From Bacteroidota bacterium (GTDB taxonomy: Bacteria; Bacteroidota; Bacteroidia; UBA7662), in the NCBI GenBank assembly GCA_016868485.1, contig VGGT01000031.1, positions 1 to 12,080 on the forward strand: a DNA stretch of 12,080 bases, in the 5' to 3' direction. Shown here piece by piece: positions 1 to 7,441 of this stretch. Positions within the stretch are counted from its first letter, which is position 1. Every line of letters starts with the position of its first letter. Position numbers and translations under genes: made by a program. The notes beneath the pieces were generated by a model that was given only the letters and a program-made list of their open reading frames with translations, did no database searches and had not been told where the DNA came from.

Positions 1-614
1 TGTATCGCGATCAATTGGTATTGAACGGACAAATCAATGATGTGGGCGCTTATGTGCGGGTGAATGTGCCCGAAAGCTATCGATTGGGGGTGGAAATGTC
101 GTGGTCGACCCAAATACACCCAAAATTGGCATGGACCGCCAATCTTTGCCTTTCACAAAATCGGGTGCGTAACTATACCGAGTATTTTGATCTCTACGAT
201 GCCCAATTCAATTATTTGGGCAATGTTCGCGGACAAACGCAAGCAGTCGCGCCCATTTCTTTTTCGCCCGGCATCACTTCGGGTTCTACCCTCAGTTGGA
301 CGCCCCTGAAAGACCTGGCCATCAACCTATTGAGCCGACACATTGGCCGTCAGTTCCTCGACAACAGCGGTGACCCTGCGCGAGCGCTTGCAGCCTGGAC
401 GGTGCATGACCTCCGCATCGACCACAGAATCAAGACAAGCAACCACCGTCCGGAATGGCGCATCAATCTACAGATCGGAAATATCTTCAGTCGACGCTAC
501 AGCGCCAACGGCTACACCTATCCCTATTGGCTGGATGGCAACTTGGTACGCGATAATTATTACTTTCCTCAAGCGACACGCAACATCCTATTCGGCTTGC
601 AGGTGGCTTTTTAA
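1..614 (+). CDS. TonB-dependent outer-membrane receptor, C-terminal fragment (5' end outside window)
   Basis: This is the last ~204 codons of a TonB-dependent receptor, a 22-strand outer-membrane barrel that imports siderophores, glycans or other large ligands using TonB/ExbBD energy. The reading frame is already open at base 3, so the gene begins to the left of the window; the TTG at base 15 is an internal codon. What can be seen is alternating hydrophobic/polar barrel strands, a late NIF-SRRYSANGYTYPY stretch of the kind found as 'N-L-F-N-K-x-Y' before the last strands of these receptors, the YYFPQATRN turn, and a final strand ending in Phe (GLQVAF), which is the usual BAM-recognised C-terminus. 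No plug or carboxypeptidase-like domain is in view, so the substrate cannot be assigned. It converges on the next gene with a 16-base gap. The family call is firm; the subfamily (SusC-like or siderophore type) is open. Confidence 0.88.
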   Translation, partial: YRDQLVLNGQINDVGAYVRVNVPESYRLGVEMSWSTQIHPKLAWTANLCLSQNRVRNYTEYFDLYDAQFNYLGNVRGQTQAVAPISFSPGITSGSTLSWTPLKDLAINLLSRHIGRQFLDNSGDPARALAAWTVHDLRIDHRIKTSNHRPEWRINLQIGNIFSRRYSANGYTYPYWLDGNLVRDNYYFPQATRNILFGLQVAF

Positions 615-630
615 AGCCTGTGGCGCATCC

Positions 631-2067
631 CTATTTCTTACCTTTCGGCGAAGATGTCAGGAAATACGAATAAGAAAGTCCAAACCGATTCTCGGTCGTT
701 ATTTGAATCGTGCGCTTCAAAGAACCCGACTCAACCCTCATATTCCTTTGATCCATGACCGTCAACTTCTGTTTAGATTGTTCCGAAAGGGCAGGCAAAA
801 AAGAACGATGCACCGTCCATTCGACCGGAATCGTACCCGAATAGTCGGCTTCGATTCGTCCGCTTACCCACCAACCTTCCGGACCGACTGGCTTGTTGCC
901 ATCATCCATCTGCCGGCCCCAGCGAATTGTACCGCTATCGGCCCCACTCAATACGGGCTTAGCCAACACCACTTGTAATTCACGGTCGAACGAAGGAGTA
1001 TCAATCAAACACATTGCAGAAGGCGGTTGATGATCCGACTCGATCCGTAGTGGTATTTTCATGAATTCAACCGAATCGCTGTTCGCACGGATGATTAACC
1101 TAGAGCGGGTCGACGGCCGTTGAAAAAATTGGCTATCAGAAACTGAAACGGCGCTGAAGTTCCAATCCTCTTTCACCAACATGGACACTTCATCTTCCCG
1201 AGCTGTGGTGGTCCAAACGCTAGTTCCCGTAGCCCCGAAGGCGGTCATGCGAAACAGCGGCGCATTCGTTGCACCCAAAGAAAGAAAATTGAGGCTTGGG
1301 TGCCCCACCAATTGAAATTCATGGAAGGAAAATGAGGTTTCGAGACGCACATCCAAAGCAAGGCGGGCCTTCGAAGAAGGTTTTAGACGGTACGTATATC
1401 CGCAATCCAGACTTTTGGTTTCTACCCATACCTGAATAGGGCCAGCATCCCAACCACCGGGTGCCAGCAGCTGAATCCGGTAGCGGGAGGGCTCCTTATG
1501 TTCAAATGCGTGCTTCCATTCGGAGTTGGTAGACCAATACATGATCTGTCGAACCGGAATGTTGTGCACATCCTGTCCGGCCGACAAAACCAGCACCTCA
1601 GCCTTTTGGTCGATACCCAGTATGGTGCCGCTGTATCCCACGTTTTCGCTGCCATCGAAAGTCTCCACCGATACCTCTCGGCCTATATTCATGGCAATAA
1701 GGGACCCGAAATCCGCGGCTGGGCGCATAAGGCGCACAGAATCACGCAGGGTTTGGATAAAAACAGACGACGCGGGGCCTTGTTGCGCAGATGGAGTCGC
1801 TTTCGAAGTCTTGGAGGCTTTATGCGTCCAATAGACCCGTTCCGGAATCAAGCCCAGGGGCAATTCTATGACCGCTGCACCTTTTGCGCTCGGTGTGCCC
1901 ACGTATTCCAAAACAGACAAATTACCAGGTGCCAGATGAAGGGCAACCGGCTGAAAATCCGGGTTGGTTTGGGCATTGGTGGCCAACATCCACCCAAAAA
2001 AACAAAAACCAATAAGCAACGTATTTGTCCTCATTAACTTGTTCATCATGTTCATCATGTTCATCAT
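631..2067 (-). CDS. exported protein of unknown function, weak DUF4139-like layout
   Basis: I do not recognise this 478-residue protein with confidence. The start at 2067 is favoured because AAGGA lies 8 bases upstream (2080-2076), the upstream manC-like gene stops at 2072, and a signal peptide follows: KLMR, a hydrophobic run, then cleavage likely after ATNA before QTNPDFQP. The open frame extends to 2190, but that would overlap the previous gene and bury the signal peptide. After the signal come a short beta-rich segment, a Ser/Thr/Lys linker, a segment with 'GREVSVET...GTILGID...VLVLSAG...IPVRQIMYW', and beta-rich domains to the C-terminus. That middle segment resembles the 'GKEVTV...G.L.S...V.....I' layout of DUF4139/mucoidy-inhibitor-like proteins, but this is only a visual impression. 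There is no membrane anchor, lipobox or T9SS signal, so a periplasmic location is inferred. It is the last gene of the kdsD-manC operon, which hints at an envelope role. Confidence 0.75.
   Translation of the reverse strand: MMNMMNMMNKLMRTNTLLIGFCFFGWMLATNAQTNPDFQPVALHLAPGNLSVLEYVGTPSAKGAAVIELPLGLIPERVYWTHKASKTSKATPSAQQGPASSVFIQTLRDSVRLMRPAADFGSLIAMNIGREVSVETFDGSENVGYSGTILGIDQKAEVLVLSAGQDVHNIPVRQIMYWSTNSEWKHAFEHKEPSRYRIQLLAPGGWDAGPIQVWVETKSLDCGYTYRLKPSSKARLALDVRLETSFSFHEFQLVGHPSLNFLSLGATNAPLFRMTAFGATGTSVWTTTAREDEVSMLVKEDWNFSAVSVSDSQFFQRPSTRSRLIIRANSDSVEFMKIPLRIESDHQPPSAMCLIDTPSFDRELQVVLAKPVLSGADSGTIRWGRQMDDGNKPVGPEGWWVSGRIEADYSGTIPVEWTVHRSFLPALSEQSKQKLTVMDQRNMRVESGSLKRTIQITTENRFGLSYSYFLTSSPKGKK
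2041..2067 (-). repeat. three tandem 9-bp repeats at the start codon (six in-frame ATGs)
   Basis: On the minus strand ATGATGAAC occurs three times in a row with no mismatch, encoding Met-Met-Asn three times. A seventh in-frame ATG follows at 2034. The first ATG (2067) is best placed relative to the AAGGA at 2080-2076. Because the unit is a multiple of three, gain or loss of a copy would change the number of initiation codons and the length of the N-terminus but not the reading frame. Confidence 0.9.
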
Positions 2068-2071
2068 GATA

Positions 2072-3142
2072 TCAATCCTTCTTGCTGCGCTTGAGATCCA
2101 CCAGCATTTGTCGGATTTCGCTTTGTCGGTTGCGCGGACACACCAATAGACCGTTTTCCGAATCAATAACAATGAATCCTTCCAATCCAACCAAAAGCAT
2201 GGGCTTGTCGCTGCTGCTCATCACCAAACACTGTGCCGAATCGAAGGTAGCGATATTTCGACCCGAAACGGCATTATCTAGATAGTCGTGCTCCCTGACC
2301 CTGTATACCTCCTCCCACAGGGTGATGTCGGACCAACCGAAGTGACCCACAAGCACCTTCACCTTCGGATTGTTGTAGAGTATACCCTGTCGAAATGAAA
2401 CAGGCGGGCACTGTTGATAGAGCCTCAAAATACCGTCCCGTTCTTTTGGGGTACCCCAGATCCCTTCCATTTCGCCAAACAACTGCACCAGCTCAGGCAA
2501 GTTTTGTCGGTATAATTCGAACAATACCGAAGCACGAACCACCTTGATACCCGAATACCACAGGAAATCACCGGAGCGGAAAAATGCATTTGCAATCTCC
2601 TGCGTTGGATTTTCAGTGAAGGTCTTGACCGCGCAAATGGGGTTGTTGTCTGGGTTGGGAAAGTACTGAATGTAGCCGTAGTGAATATCGGGTTGATGCG
2701 CGCGGACGCCAGCCACCACCAGCTCATCCTGTTCGGCAGCATACCGGAGCGCAGGTTGTAGATTGTGCACGAATTGCTCTGAATCGACCACGAAATGATC
2801 GGAAGGCAGGATCAGCAGTAGCGCATCCGGGTTCGTACGCGCGATTCGTATGGCGGCATGCAGTGTGGCAACAGCGGTATTCTTGCGAATGGGTTCAGCA
2901 ATGATCGACGACCAAGGAAGTTCAGGCAATTGCTGTTGGGCGAGGTTTGTCCACCCATCGAGCGTCACCAAATGAATTCGATCGACTTCGGTGAGCATGC
3001 GGGCGTTTTGGTAGGCCGATTGCACCAAACTCATCCCCGTTCCAGCCACATCCAGGAATTGTTTGGGTAGATCGGGCGAACTCAGCGGCCACAGGCGCGA
3101 ACCGGAACCACCGGCCAAAATCACAGCGTGTAGGTCGTACAT
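2072..3142 (-). CDS. mannose-1-phosphate guanylyltransferase family protein (ManC-like), altered active-site motifs
   Basis: Members of this family join a sugar-1-phosphate and an NTP, usually mannose-1-P and GTP, to make the nucleotide sugar for surface glycans. The protein is 356 residues, typical of the single-domain bacterial enzyme. Visible motifs are the nucleotide loop GGSGSRLWPLS (11-21) with PKQF (26-29), the NTA at 88-90, LPSDH (112-116, metal-binding Asp115), YGYI (155-158) and FGWSD (268-272). ATG 3142 was chosen because GGAGG lies 10 bases before it (3157-3153); the frame also opens at TTG 3172, but that start would skip the ribosome site. Several family hallmarks differ: the usual FxEKP is FTENP (Asn178), WNSG is WYSG (Tyr196), SIDYGIMEK reads SFRQGILYN (Arg251 in place of the Asp), and TGYGYI reads IHYGYI. 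The fold is clear, but substrate and even activity are in doubt. It sits 45 bases after kdsD and 4 before the next gene, so it is probably co-transcribed with both. Confidence 0.82.
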   Translation of the reverse strand: MYDLHAVILAGGSGSRLWPLSSPDLPKQFLDVAGTGMSLVQSAYQNARMLTEVDRIHLVTLDGWTNLAQQQLPELPWSSIIAEPIRKNTAVATLHAAIRIARTNPDALLLILPSDHFVVDSEQFVHNLQPALRYAAEQDELVVAGVRAHQPDIHYGYIQYFPNPDNNPICAVKTFTENPTQEIANAFFRSGDFLWYSGIKVVRASVLFELYRQNLPELVQLFGEMEGIWGTPKERDGILRLYQQCPPVSFRQGILYNNPKVKVLVGHFGWSDITLWEEVYRVREHDYLDNAVSGRNIATFDSAQCLVMSSSDKPMLLVGLEGFIVIDSENGLLVCPRNRQSEIRQMLVDLKRSKKD

Positions 3143-3152
3143 AGATGACTTT

Positions 3153-3157
3153 CCTCC
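3153..3157 (-). promoter_or_regulatory. ribosome binding site of the manC-like gene
   Basis: GGAGG on the minus strand, 10 bases before ATG 3142. It is unusually strong for a Bacteroidota gene, where Shine-Dalgarno sequences are often weak or absent, and it decides the start against the upstream in-frame TTG at 3172. Confidence 0.6.
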
Positions 3158-3187
3158 GCAAAGATAGAGCAAGCTGATGCAATTCGC

Positions 3188-4156
3188 CTACAATATACCT
3201 TCCCTGAGCAAATCGTGCAGGTGAACAATCCCACAAAACACGCCATCCGAATCCAAAACAACGATTTGAGTTATATTATTTTTTTTCATTAATTCAAGCG
3301 CATCGACTGCATAACTGCCTTTCAGTAAAGTAATGGGATTGGGCGTCATCATATCGCGGGCGGTTTGCACTTCCGGCTGCTCATACCGTTCCAGCATGCG
3401 GCGGATGTCGCCATCGGTGATGACCCCAACGAGCCTCCCCGACTCCATAACGGCGGTTAGGCCAAGACGACTTGAGGTGATGCTGATGAGCACCTCGCGC
3501 AGCGATGCGCCAACATCCACCTGGGGTAAAGCGTTGTTGGTGATGAGGTCATCAACGCGCAAATAAAGTTTCTTGCCCAGGGCCCCTCCCGGGTGGAAGC
3601 GTGCAAAATCGTCTCGTGTGAAACCCCGCTCCTCAATCAAACAAATCGCAAGGGCATCACCCATAGCCAATTGGGCAGTGGTGGACGTGGTGGGCGCCAA
3701 GTGAAGTGGACAGGCCTCAGACGCCACCGCGGAACTCAAAAAATGGTCGGCATGCGTGCCGAGAAAACTATTTTTCTGCCCGCATAACCCGATCAGCAGG
3801 TGGCCGGCCGACTTCAAAAGGGGTACGAGCAACTTGATTTCGGGCGTGTTTCCGCTTTGAGAAATGCACAAAACCACATCACCCGTGCGAATCATTCCCA
3901 GGTCACCATGTACCGCATCGGCTGCATGCATAAACAAGGCCGGTGTGCCTGTGGAATTGAAGGTGGCGCTGATTTTCGCGGCGATTAGTGCGCTTTTTCC
4001 CATGCCCGTGAGCACGATCCTACCCCTACAGTTCAGCATCGCCCGAACGGCCGCCACGAATTCCTCGCTTATTCCGTCCCTAAGGGCTAAAATGGCTTCT
4101 CCTTCGGCGGTAAGTGCCCGGCGGGCCGACTCTATGATGTGCGTATGTGGATTCAA
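3188..4156 (-). CDS. kdsD: D-arabinose-5-phosphate isomerase (KdsD/KpsF/GutQ family)
   Basis: This cytoplasmic enzyme interconverts ribulose-5-phosphate and arabinose-5-phosphate, the first step towards Kdo for lipopolysaccharide. The 322 residues cover the whole family architecture: an N-terminal SIS sugar-isomerase domain (about 30-180) and two C-terminal CBS domains (about 203-322). Residues matching the catalytic set of the E. coli enzyme are present: Lys54 in GMGKSA, Glu106 in SGNTPEI, Glu147 in SEACPLHLAP and His188 in FHPGGALG. The CBS pair contains ITDGDIRR (246-253), and the protein ends HLHDLLREGIL, as this family does. The start is TTG at 4156: a stop lies in frame at 4186-4184, no ATG lies between, and the first internal Met is residue 40, inside the SIS domain, so TTG gives the normal length. 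It heads an operon with the manC-like gene and the exported protein. A promoter-like element lies just upstream (4208-4179). Confidence 0.93.
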   Translation of the reverse strand: MNPHTHIIESARRALTAEGEAILALRDGISEEFVAAVRAMLNCRGRIVLTGMGKSALIAAKISATFNSTGTPALFMHAADAVHGDLGMIRTGDVVLCISQSGNTPEIKLLVPLLKSAGHLLIGLCGQKNSFLGTHADHFLSSAVASEACPLHLAPTTSTTAQLAMGDALAICLIEERGFTRDDFARFHPGGALGKKLYLRVDDLITNNALPQVDVGASLREVLISITSSRLGLTAVMESGRLVGVITDGDIRRMLERYEQPEVQTARDMMTPNPITLLKGSYAVDALELMKKNNITQIVVLDSDGVFCGIVHLHDLLREGIL

Positions 4157-4178
4157 TTTTATGTCGTATATTCGGCTA

Positions 4179-4208
4179 CAAATCTACTACTTTGCAAGAC
4201 CAGGTCAC
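4179..4208 (-). promoter_or_regulatory. putative Bacteroidota-type promoter of kdsD
   Basis: On the minus strand TAGATTTG (4186-4179) is an exact match to the Bacteroidota -7 consensus TAnnTTTG. GTG at 4208-4206 lies 19 bases upstream, one mismatch from the -33 TTG and at the usual spacing. Transcription would start about 4173, leaving roughly 15 bases of leader before the TTG start codon at 4156. The element lies across the recQ start region, so the two divergent genes would compete for this DNA. The assignment rests on consensus matching only. Confidence 0.4.
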
Positions 4209-6396
4209 CGATTTCGTTGATGCGCGCGCCAAATTGCGCGATTTACTGCAATCATTTTTTGGATTTTCTTCTTTTAAAGGGCGACAGGAGGAAGTCATCG
4301 ACAATATTTACGCGGGGAAGAACACCTTGGTGATCATGCCCACCGGCGCCGGGAAGTCGCTCTGCTACCAACTCCCCGCCATCGCCAGCGAGGGAACCGC
4401 CATTGTGGTATCGCCGCTCATTGCCTTAATGAAAAACCAGGTCGATGCTGTGCGCGCCTTTTCAGGCGTGAGTGGGGTAGCCGAATTCCTGAACTCTTCG
4501 CTCAACCGCAATGAAATACGGAAGGTTCACGACAACGTCATGCAGGGTGTCACCAAAATGCTCTATGTGGCCCCCGAATCCTTGGCCAAGTTGGAAAATA
4601 TCGAGTTTTTGAAGAAAGTCAACATCAGTTTTGTTGCGGTCGATGAGGCACACTGCATTTCCGAATGGGGCCACGACTTTCGTCCGGAATACCGCAAAAT
4701 CCGTCAAATGGTGGATATGCTCGGCCAGGTTCCCATCATTGCCCTCACAGCGACTGCGACCCCAAAAGTGCAAACGGACATCATCAAAAACCTGCAGATG
4801 CCTGAGGCCGATGTTTTCCTGTCGAGTTTTAACCGACCAAACCTCTACTACGAAATTCGCCCAAAGGTCAACGCGATCAAGAGCATCATTAAATACATAC
4901 ACGAAAACCCCAACAAATCGGGCATTGTTTACACCCTAAGCCGCAAAAAAACGGAAGAATTGGCGGAGCTCCTTGTGGCCAACGGCATTAAAGCAGCCCC
5001 CTATCATGCCGGCCTTGAGTCGCCGGTACGGGTAGCCAATCAGGATGCCTTCATTATGGAAGATATTCATGTGATTGTGGCCACCATCGCCTTTGGCATG
5101 GGCATTGATAAGCCCGATGTTCGGTTTGTGATCCACTATGACATCCCAAAATCGATCGAAAGCTACTATCAGGAAACAGGCCGTGCGGGTCGAGATGGGT
5201 TGGAGGGCGTGTGTATCGCTTTTTATGCCGATCAGGATGTGGTGAAACTTCAGAAGTTTATGAAGGACAAGCCGGTTGCTGAGAAAGAAATCGGGAATCT
5301 GCTCATCGATGAAGTGGTTTCTTTCGCCCACTCGGCCACCTGCAGACGCAAGCAAATCCTGCATTATTTCGGTGAAGGATTCAATGAGGCCGACTGCCAT
5401 CAAATGTGTGACTCATGCAAGCATCCGGTGGCACTGGTGGATGGTACGGAGGCCATGCAGACCCTATTGAAATTGGTGGCAGGCTTAGCGCGGAAGTTCG
5501 ACTCCGATCATTTGCTCAACCTGCTCACCGGCACCATGAGCCCCGATATCGAGGCCTATGGCCATGATCGCCATCCACTTTGGGGGGTTGGAAGTGATGA
5601 AGCCCGTGGATTCTGGGGAGCCTTGCTTCGAGAGGCGCTGGTGAGTCACCTGCTCATCAAAGAATTCGAGCAATTCGGCACCATCCGGATGGGGGCAGCC
5701 GGTGAAGCATTCCTTCAGAAACCCTACCCCATTCGCGTACGTCCCGACCACGATTTCAGCAAGATCATGGCCGAATCGGATGCAGAGGCTCAAGGAACAA
5801 GTGTGCTCGACACCCGTTTGTTTGATATGCTGCGCGACTTACGCAAAAAAATCGCTGGTCAAAAAAACCTGCCCCCGTATGTCATTTTTCAAGATCCATC
5901 CCTGGAGGAGATGTCGACCCTCTACCCCATTAACCTACAGGAATTGCAGTTAATCAGCGGTGTTGGGGCCGGGAAGGCCAATAAATTCGGGGCAGCTTTT
6001 GTGGAGTTGATCGCCCGTTATGTGGAAGAGAATGAAATTGAACGTCCAAGCGACTACGCCATAAAATCCACAACCAGTAAATCGGCCGTGAAGGTGTTTC
6101 TCATTTCCGGAATTGACCGAAAAATCCCGCTCAAGGATTTGGGTAAAAGCAAAAACTTGAGCTTCGAAGAGGTCTTGGTAGAAATACGCAGCATCATCGA
6201 CTCGGGTACCCGACTGAATATCGACTACCAGCTGCGTGAAACCATGGATAACGAGTCGATTCAGGAATTATACGATTACTTCTTGGGGATGCACAACGAT
6301 GATCTGGCCCAGGCCATCCGGGATATGGGGGATGTCTTTTCGGAGGATGAAATCAGGCTTGTGCACATCAAATTCTTGAGCGAACAAGGCAATTAA
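4192..6396 (+). CDS. recQ: ATP-dependent DNA helicase RecQ
   Basis: RecQ is a 3'-5' superfamily 2 helicase acting in recombination and fork repair. Numbered from TTG 4192 (734 residues) it shows the N-terminal FGFSSFKGRQEEVI motif, Walker A PTGAGKS with Lys55, the DEAH box (151-154) followed by CISEWGHDFRP, the ALTATAT motif III, and QETGRAGRDG motif VI. A RecQ zinc site follows with Cys384, 402, 406 and 409 (x17, x3, x2 spacing), then a winged-helix region and an HRDC domain from about 540 to 612. About 110 further residues form a helical C-terminal extension of the kind seen in Bacteroidota RecQ, probably HTH-like. The start is uncertain: the frame is open from GTG 4147, but that would overlap the kdsD start by 10 bases; TTG 4192 leaves a 35-base divergent gap and about 25 residues before the first motif. 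No ATG is available. The gene converges on the next one with a 26-base gap. Confidence 0.95.
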   Translation: MQDQVTDFVDARAKLRDLLQSFFGFSSFKGRQEEVIDNIYAGKNTLVIMPTGAGKSLCYQLPAIASEGTAIVVSPLIALMKNQVDAVRAFSGVSGVAEFLNSSLNRNEIRKVHDNVMQGVTKMLYVAPESLAKLENIEFLKKVNISFVAVDEAHCISEWGHDFRPEYRKIRQMVDMLGQVPIIALTATATPKVQTDIIKNLQMPEADVFLSSFNRPNLYYEIRPKVNAIKSIIKYIHENPNKSGIVYTLSRKKTEELAELLVANGIKAAPYHAGLESPVRVANQDAFIMEDIHVIVATIAFGMGIDKPDVRFVIHYDIPKSIESYYQETGRAGRDGLEGVCIAFYADQDVVKLQKFMKDKPVAEKEIGNLLIDEVVSFAHSATCRRKQILHYFGEGFNEADCHQMCDSCKHPVALVDGTEAMQTLLKLVAGLARKFDSDHLLNLLTGTMSPDIEAYGHDRHPLWGVGSDEARGFWGALLREALVSHLLIKEFEQFGTIRMGAAGEAFLQKPYPIRVRPDHDFSKIMAESDAEAQGTSVLDTRLFDMLRDLRKKIAGQKNLPPYVIFQDPSLEEMSTLYPINLQELQLISGVGAGKANKFGAAFVELIARYVEENEIERPSDYAIKSTTSKSAVKVFLISGIDRKIPLKDLGKSKNLSFEEVLVEIRSIIDSGTRLNIDYQLRETMDNESIQELYDYFLGMHNDDLAQAIRDMGDVFSEDEIRLVHIKFLSEQGN

Positions 6397-6422
6397 AAGC
6401 TATCCATTGAGGAGTTTTACGG

Positions 6423-7391
6423 TCAAGGGTTAACGCTGGCTGCGGCCAGGTTCGTGAGCATCTCATCCACCAAAGCATTGAGGTCGTAGCGGTGGTGCCA
6501 ACCCCAATCAAGACGCGCCACTTGGTCATCAATGACCGCAGGCCAGGTGTCGGCGATGGCCTGGCGAAAGTCGGCGCAGTAATCGATTTGAAAATCGGGA
6601 AGACGCGATTGAATGGCCTCGGCTAATTCCGAAGGCGTGAAGCTCATGGCGGTGATGTTGTAGGACGTACGAACACTCAGTCGTTCCCCGTCGGCCCGCA
6701 TCAACTCGAGGGTTGCCCGCACAGCGTCGTCAATAAACATCATTGGAAGGCGTGTATGCGCCTGCAGGAAGGAAGTATAGGCACCCGTGCGGAGTGCTTC
6801 ATGAAAAATCTCCACTGCATAATCGGTGGTGCCACCGCCTGGTGGGGTGCGCCAGCTGATGATGCCCGGGTAACGAAGCGAACGAACATCCAAACCAAAA
6901 CGCTGAAAGTAATATTGGCACCACAATTCACCCGATAGTTTACTGATCCCATAAACTGTTCGGGGATCCATGACGGGCCATTGAGGCACCAGGTCGCGTG
7001 GGGTGCCCGGACCAAACGCCGCGATAGAACTGGGCCAAAAGACACGCCCAACCCCGTGTTTGACCGACAGATCGAGCACGTTCAGCAGGCCCTCCATATT
7101 GAGACGCCAGGCCATTTCGGGCTTTTGCTCACCCTTGGCCGACAACATAGCCGCAAGGTGGTAGATTTCCTGAATACCGTAGCGTTTGATCATGTCCTCG
7201 AGCCTTGGTTTGTTGAGCACATCGAGGGCTTCAAAGAGGGCGCCATCAGGGGCTGTTCCTTGGTGGAGGTCGCTACAAATCAGGGTTTGATCGGGTCGTT
7301 CCTTCAACAGCGCTGATGCCAGCTCCGACCCCAATTGGCCCGATGAGCCAATAATGAGGGCGACAGAAGGCACCTTTTGGAGATTGTTCAT
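6423..7391 (-). CDS. tdh: L-threonine 3-dehydrogenase, SDR (epimerase-like) type
   Basis: The enzyme oxidises L-threonine to 2-amino-3-ketobutyrate with NAD+, in the cytoplasm; the product is normally split to glycine and acetyl-CoA by a ligase, which is not in this window. The 322-residue protein has the Rossmann glycine motif GSSGQLG (15-21), an acidic Asp41 after strand 2 that favours NAD+ over NADP+, and the catalytic Ser121/Ser122 and YGISK (Tyr147, Lys151) of extended SDRs. The segment RYPGIISW followed by PPGGGTTDYAVEI (173-195) is the distinctive signature of the short-chain threonine dehydrogenases and separates it from UDP-glucose 4-epimerases, its main alternative. The ATG at 7391 places the Rossmann strand at the usual distance from the N-terminus. 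It diverges from the cytochrome-like gene over 50 bases and looks monocistronic. Confidence 0.9.
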   Translation of the reverse strand: MNNLQKVPSVALIIGSSGQLGSELASALLKERPDQTLICSDLHQGTAPDGALFEALDVLNKPRLEDMIKRYGIQEIYHLAAMLSAKGEQKPEMAWRLNMEGLLNVLDLSVKHGVGRVFWPSSIAAFGPGTPRDLVPQWPVMDPRTVYGISKLSGELWCQYYFQRFGLDVRSLRYPGIISWRTPPGGGTTDYAVEIFHEALRTGAYTSFLQAHTRLPMMFIDDAVRATLELMRADGERLSVRTSYNITAMSFTPSELAEAIQSRLPDFQIDYCADFRQAIADTWPAVIDDQVARLDWGWHHRYDLNALVDEMLTNLAAASVNP

Positions 7392-7417
7392 AGATGAAAG
7401 GTCGGCCTAAATATCCG

Positions 7418-7425
7418 TATTTTTG
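7418..7425 (+). promoter_or_regulatory. putative -7 box for the cytochrome-lipoprotein gene
   Basis: TATTTTTG matches TAnnTTTG exactly and ends 16 bases before the ATG at 7442. No TTG is found 19-21 bases upstream (the nearest, at 7384-7386, is too far), so the -33 half is missing or degenerate. It lies in the only gap between the divergent tdh and the downstream pair, where a promoter is required. Confidence 0.35.
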
Positions 7426-7441
7426 GATCAAAATTTAGAAT

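Noticed and set aside
343..978. 211-residue plus-strand ORF across the receptor end and the exported protein gene
   Set aside because: It crosses two convergent genes with better protein evidence and shows no domain or signal.
1498..2037. 179-residue plus-strand ORF opposite the exported protein gene
   Set aside because: Antisense to a gene with signal peptide and ribosome site; composition is Arg/His-rich as expected from an antisense frame.
2068..2190. N-terminal extension of the exported protein gene
   Set aside because: It overlaps the 3' end of the manC-like gene and precedes a signal peptide; the ATG run at 2067 has a ribosome site.
3159..3166. TATCTTTG on the minus strand as a separate manC promoter
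   Set aside because: It matches TAnnTTTG, but no -33 TTG lies at 19-21 bases and transcription would begin inside the GGAGG ribosome site; operon read-through from kdsD is simpler.
6436..6449. CTGGC-TGCG-GCCAG hairpin as a terminator between recQ and tdh
   Set aside because: It lies inside the 3' end of tdh coding sequence and has no T-run on either strand.
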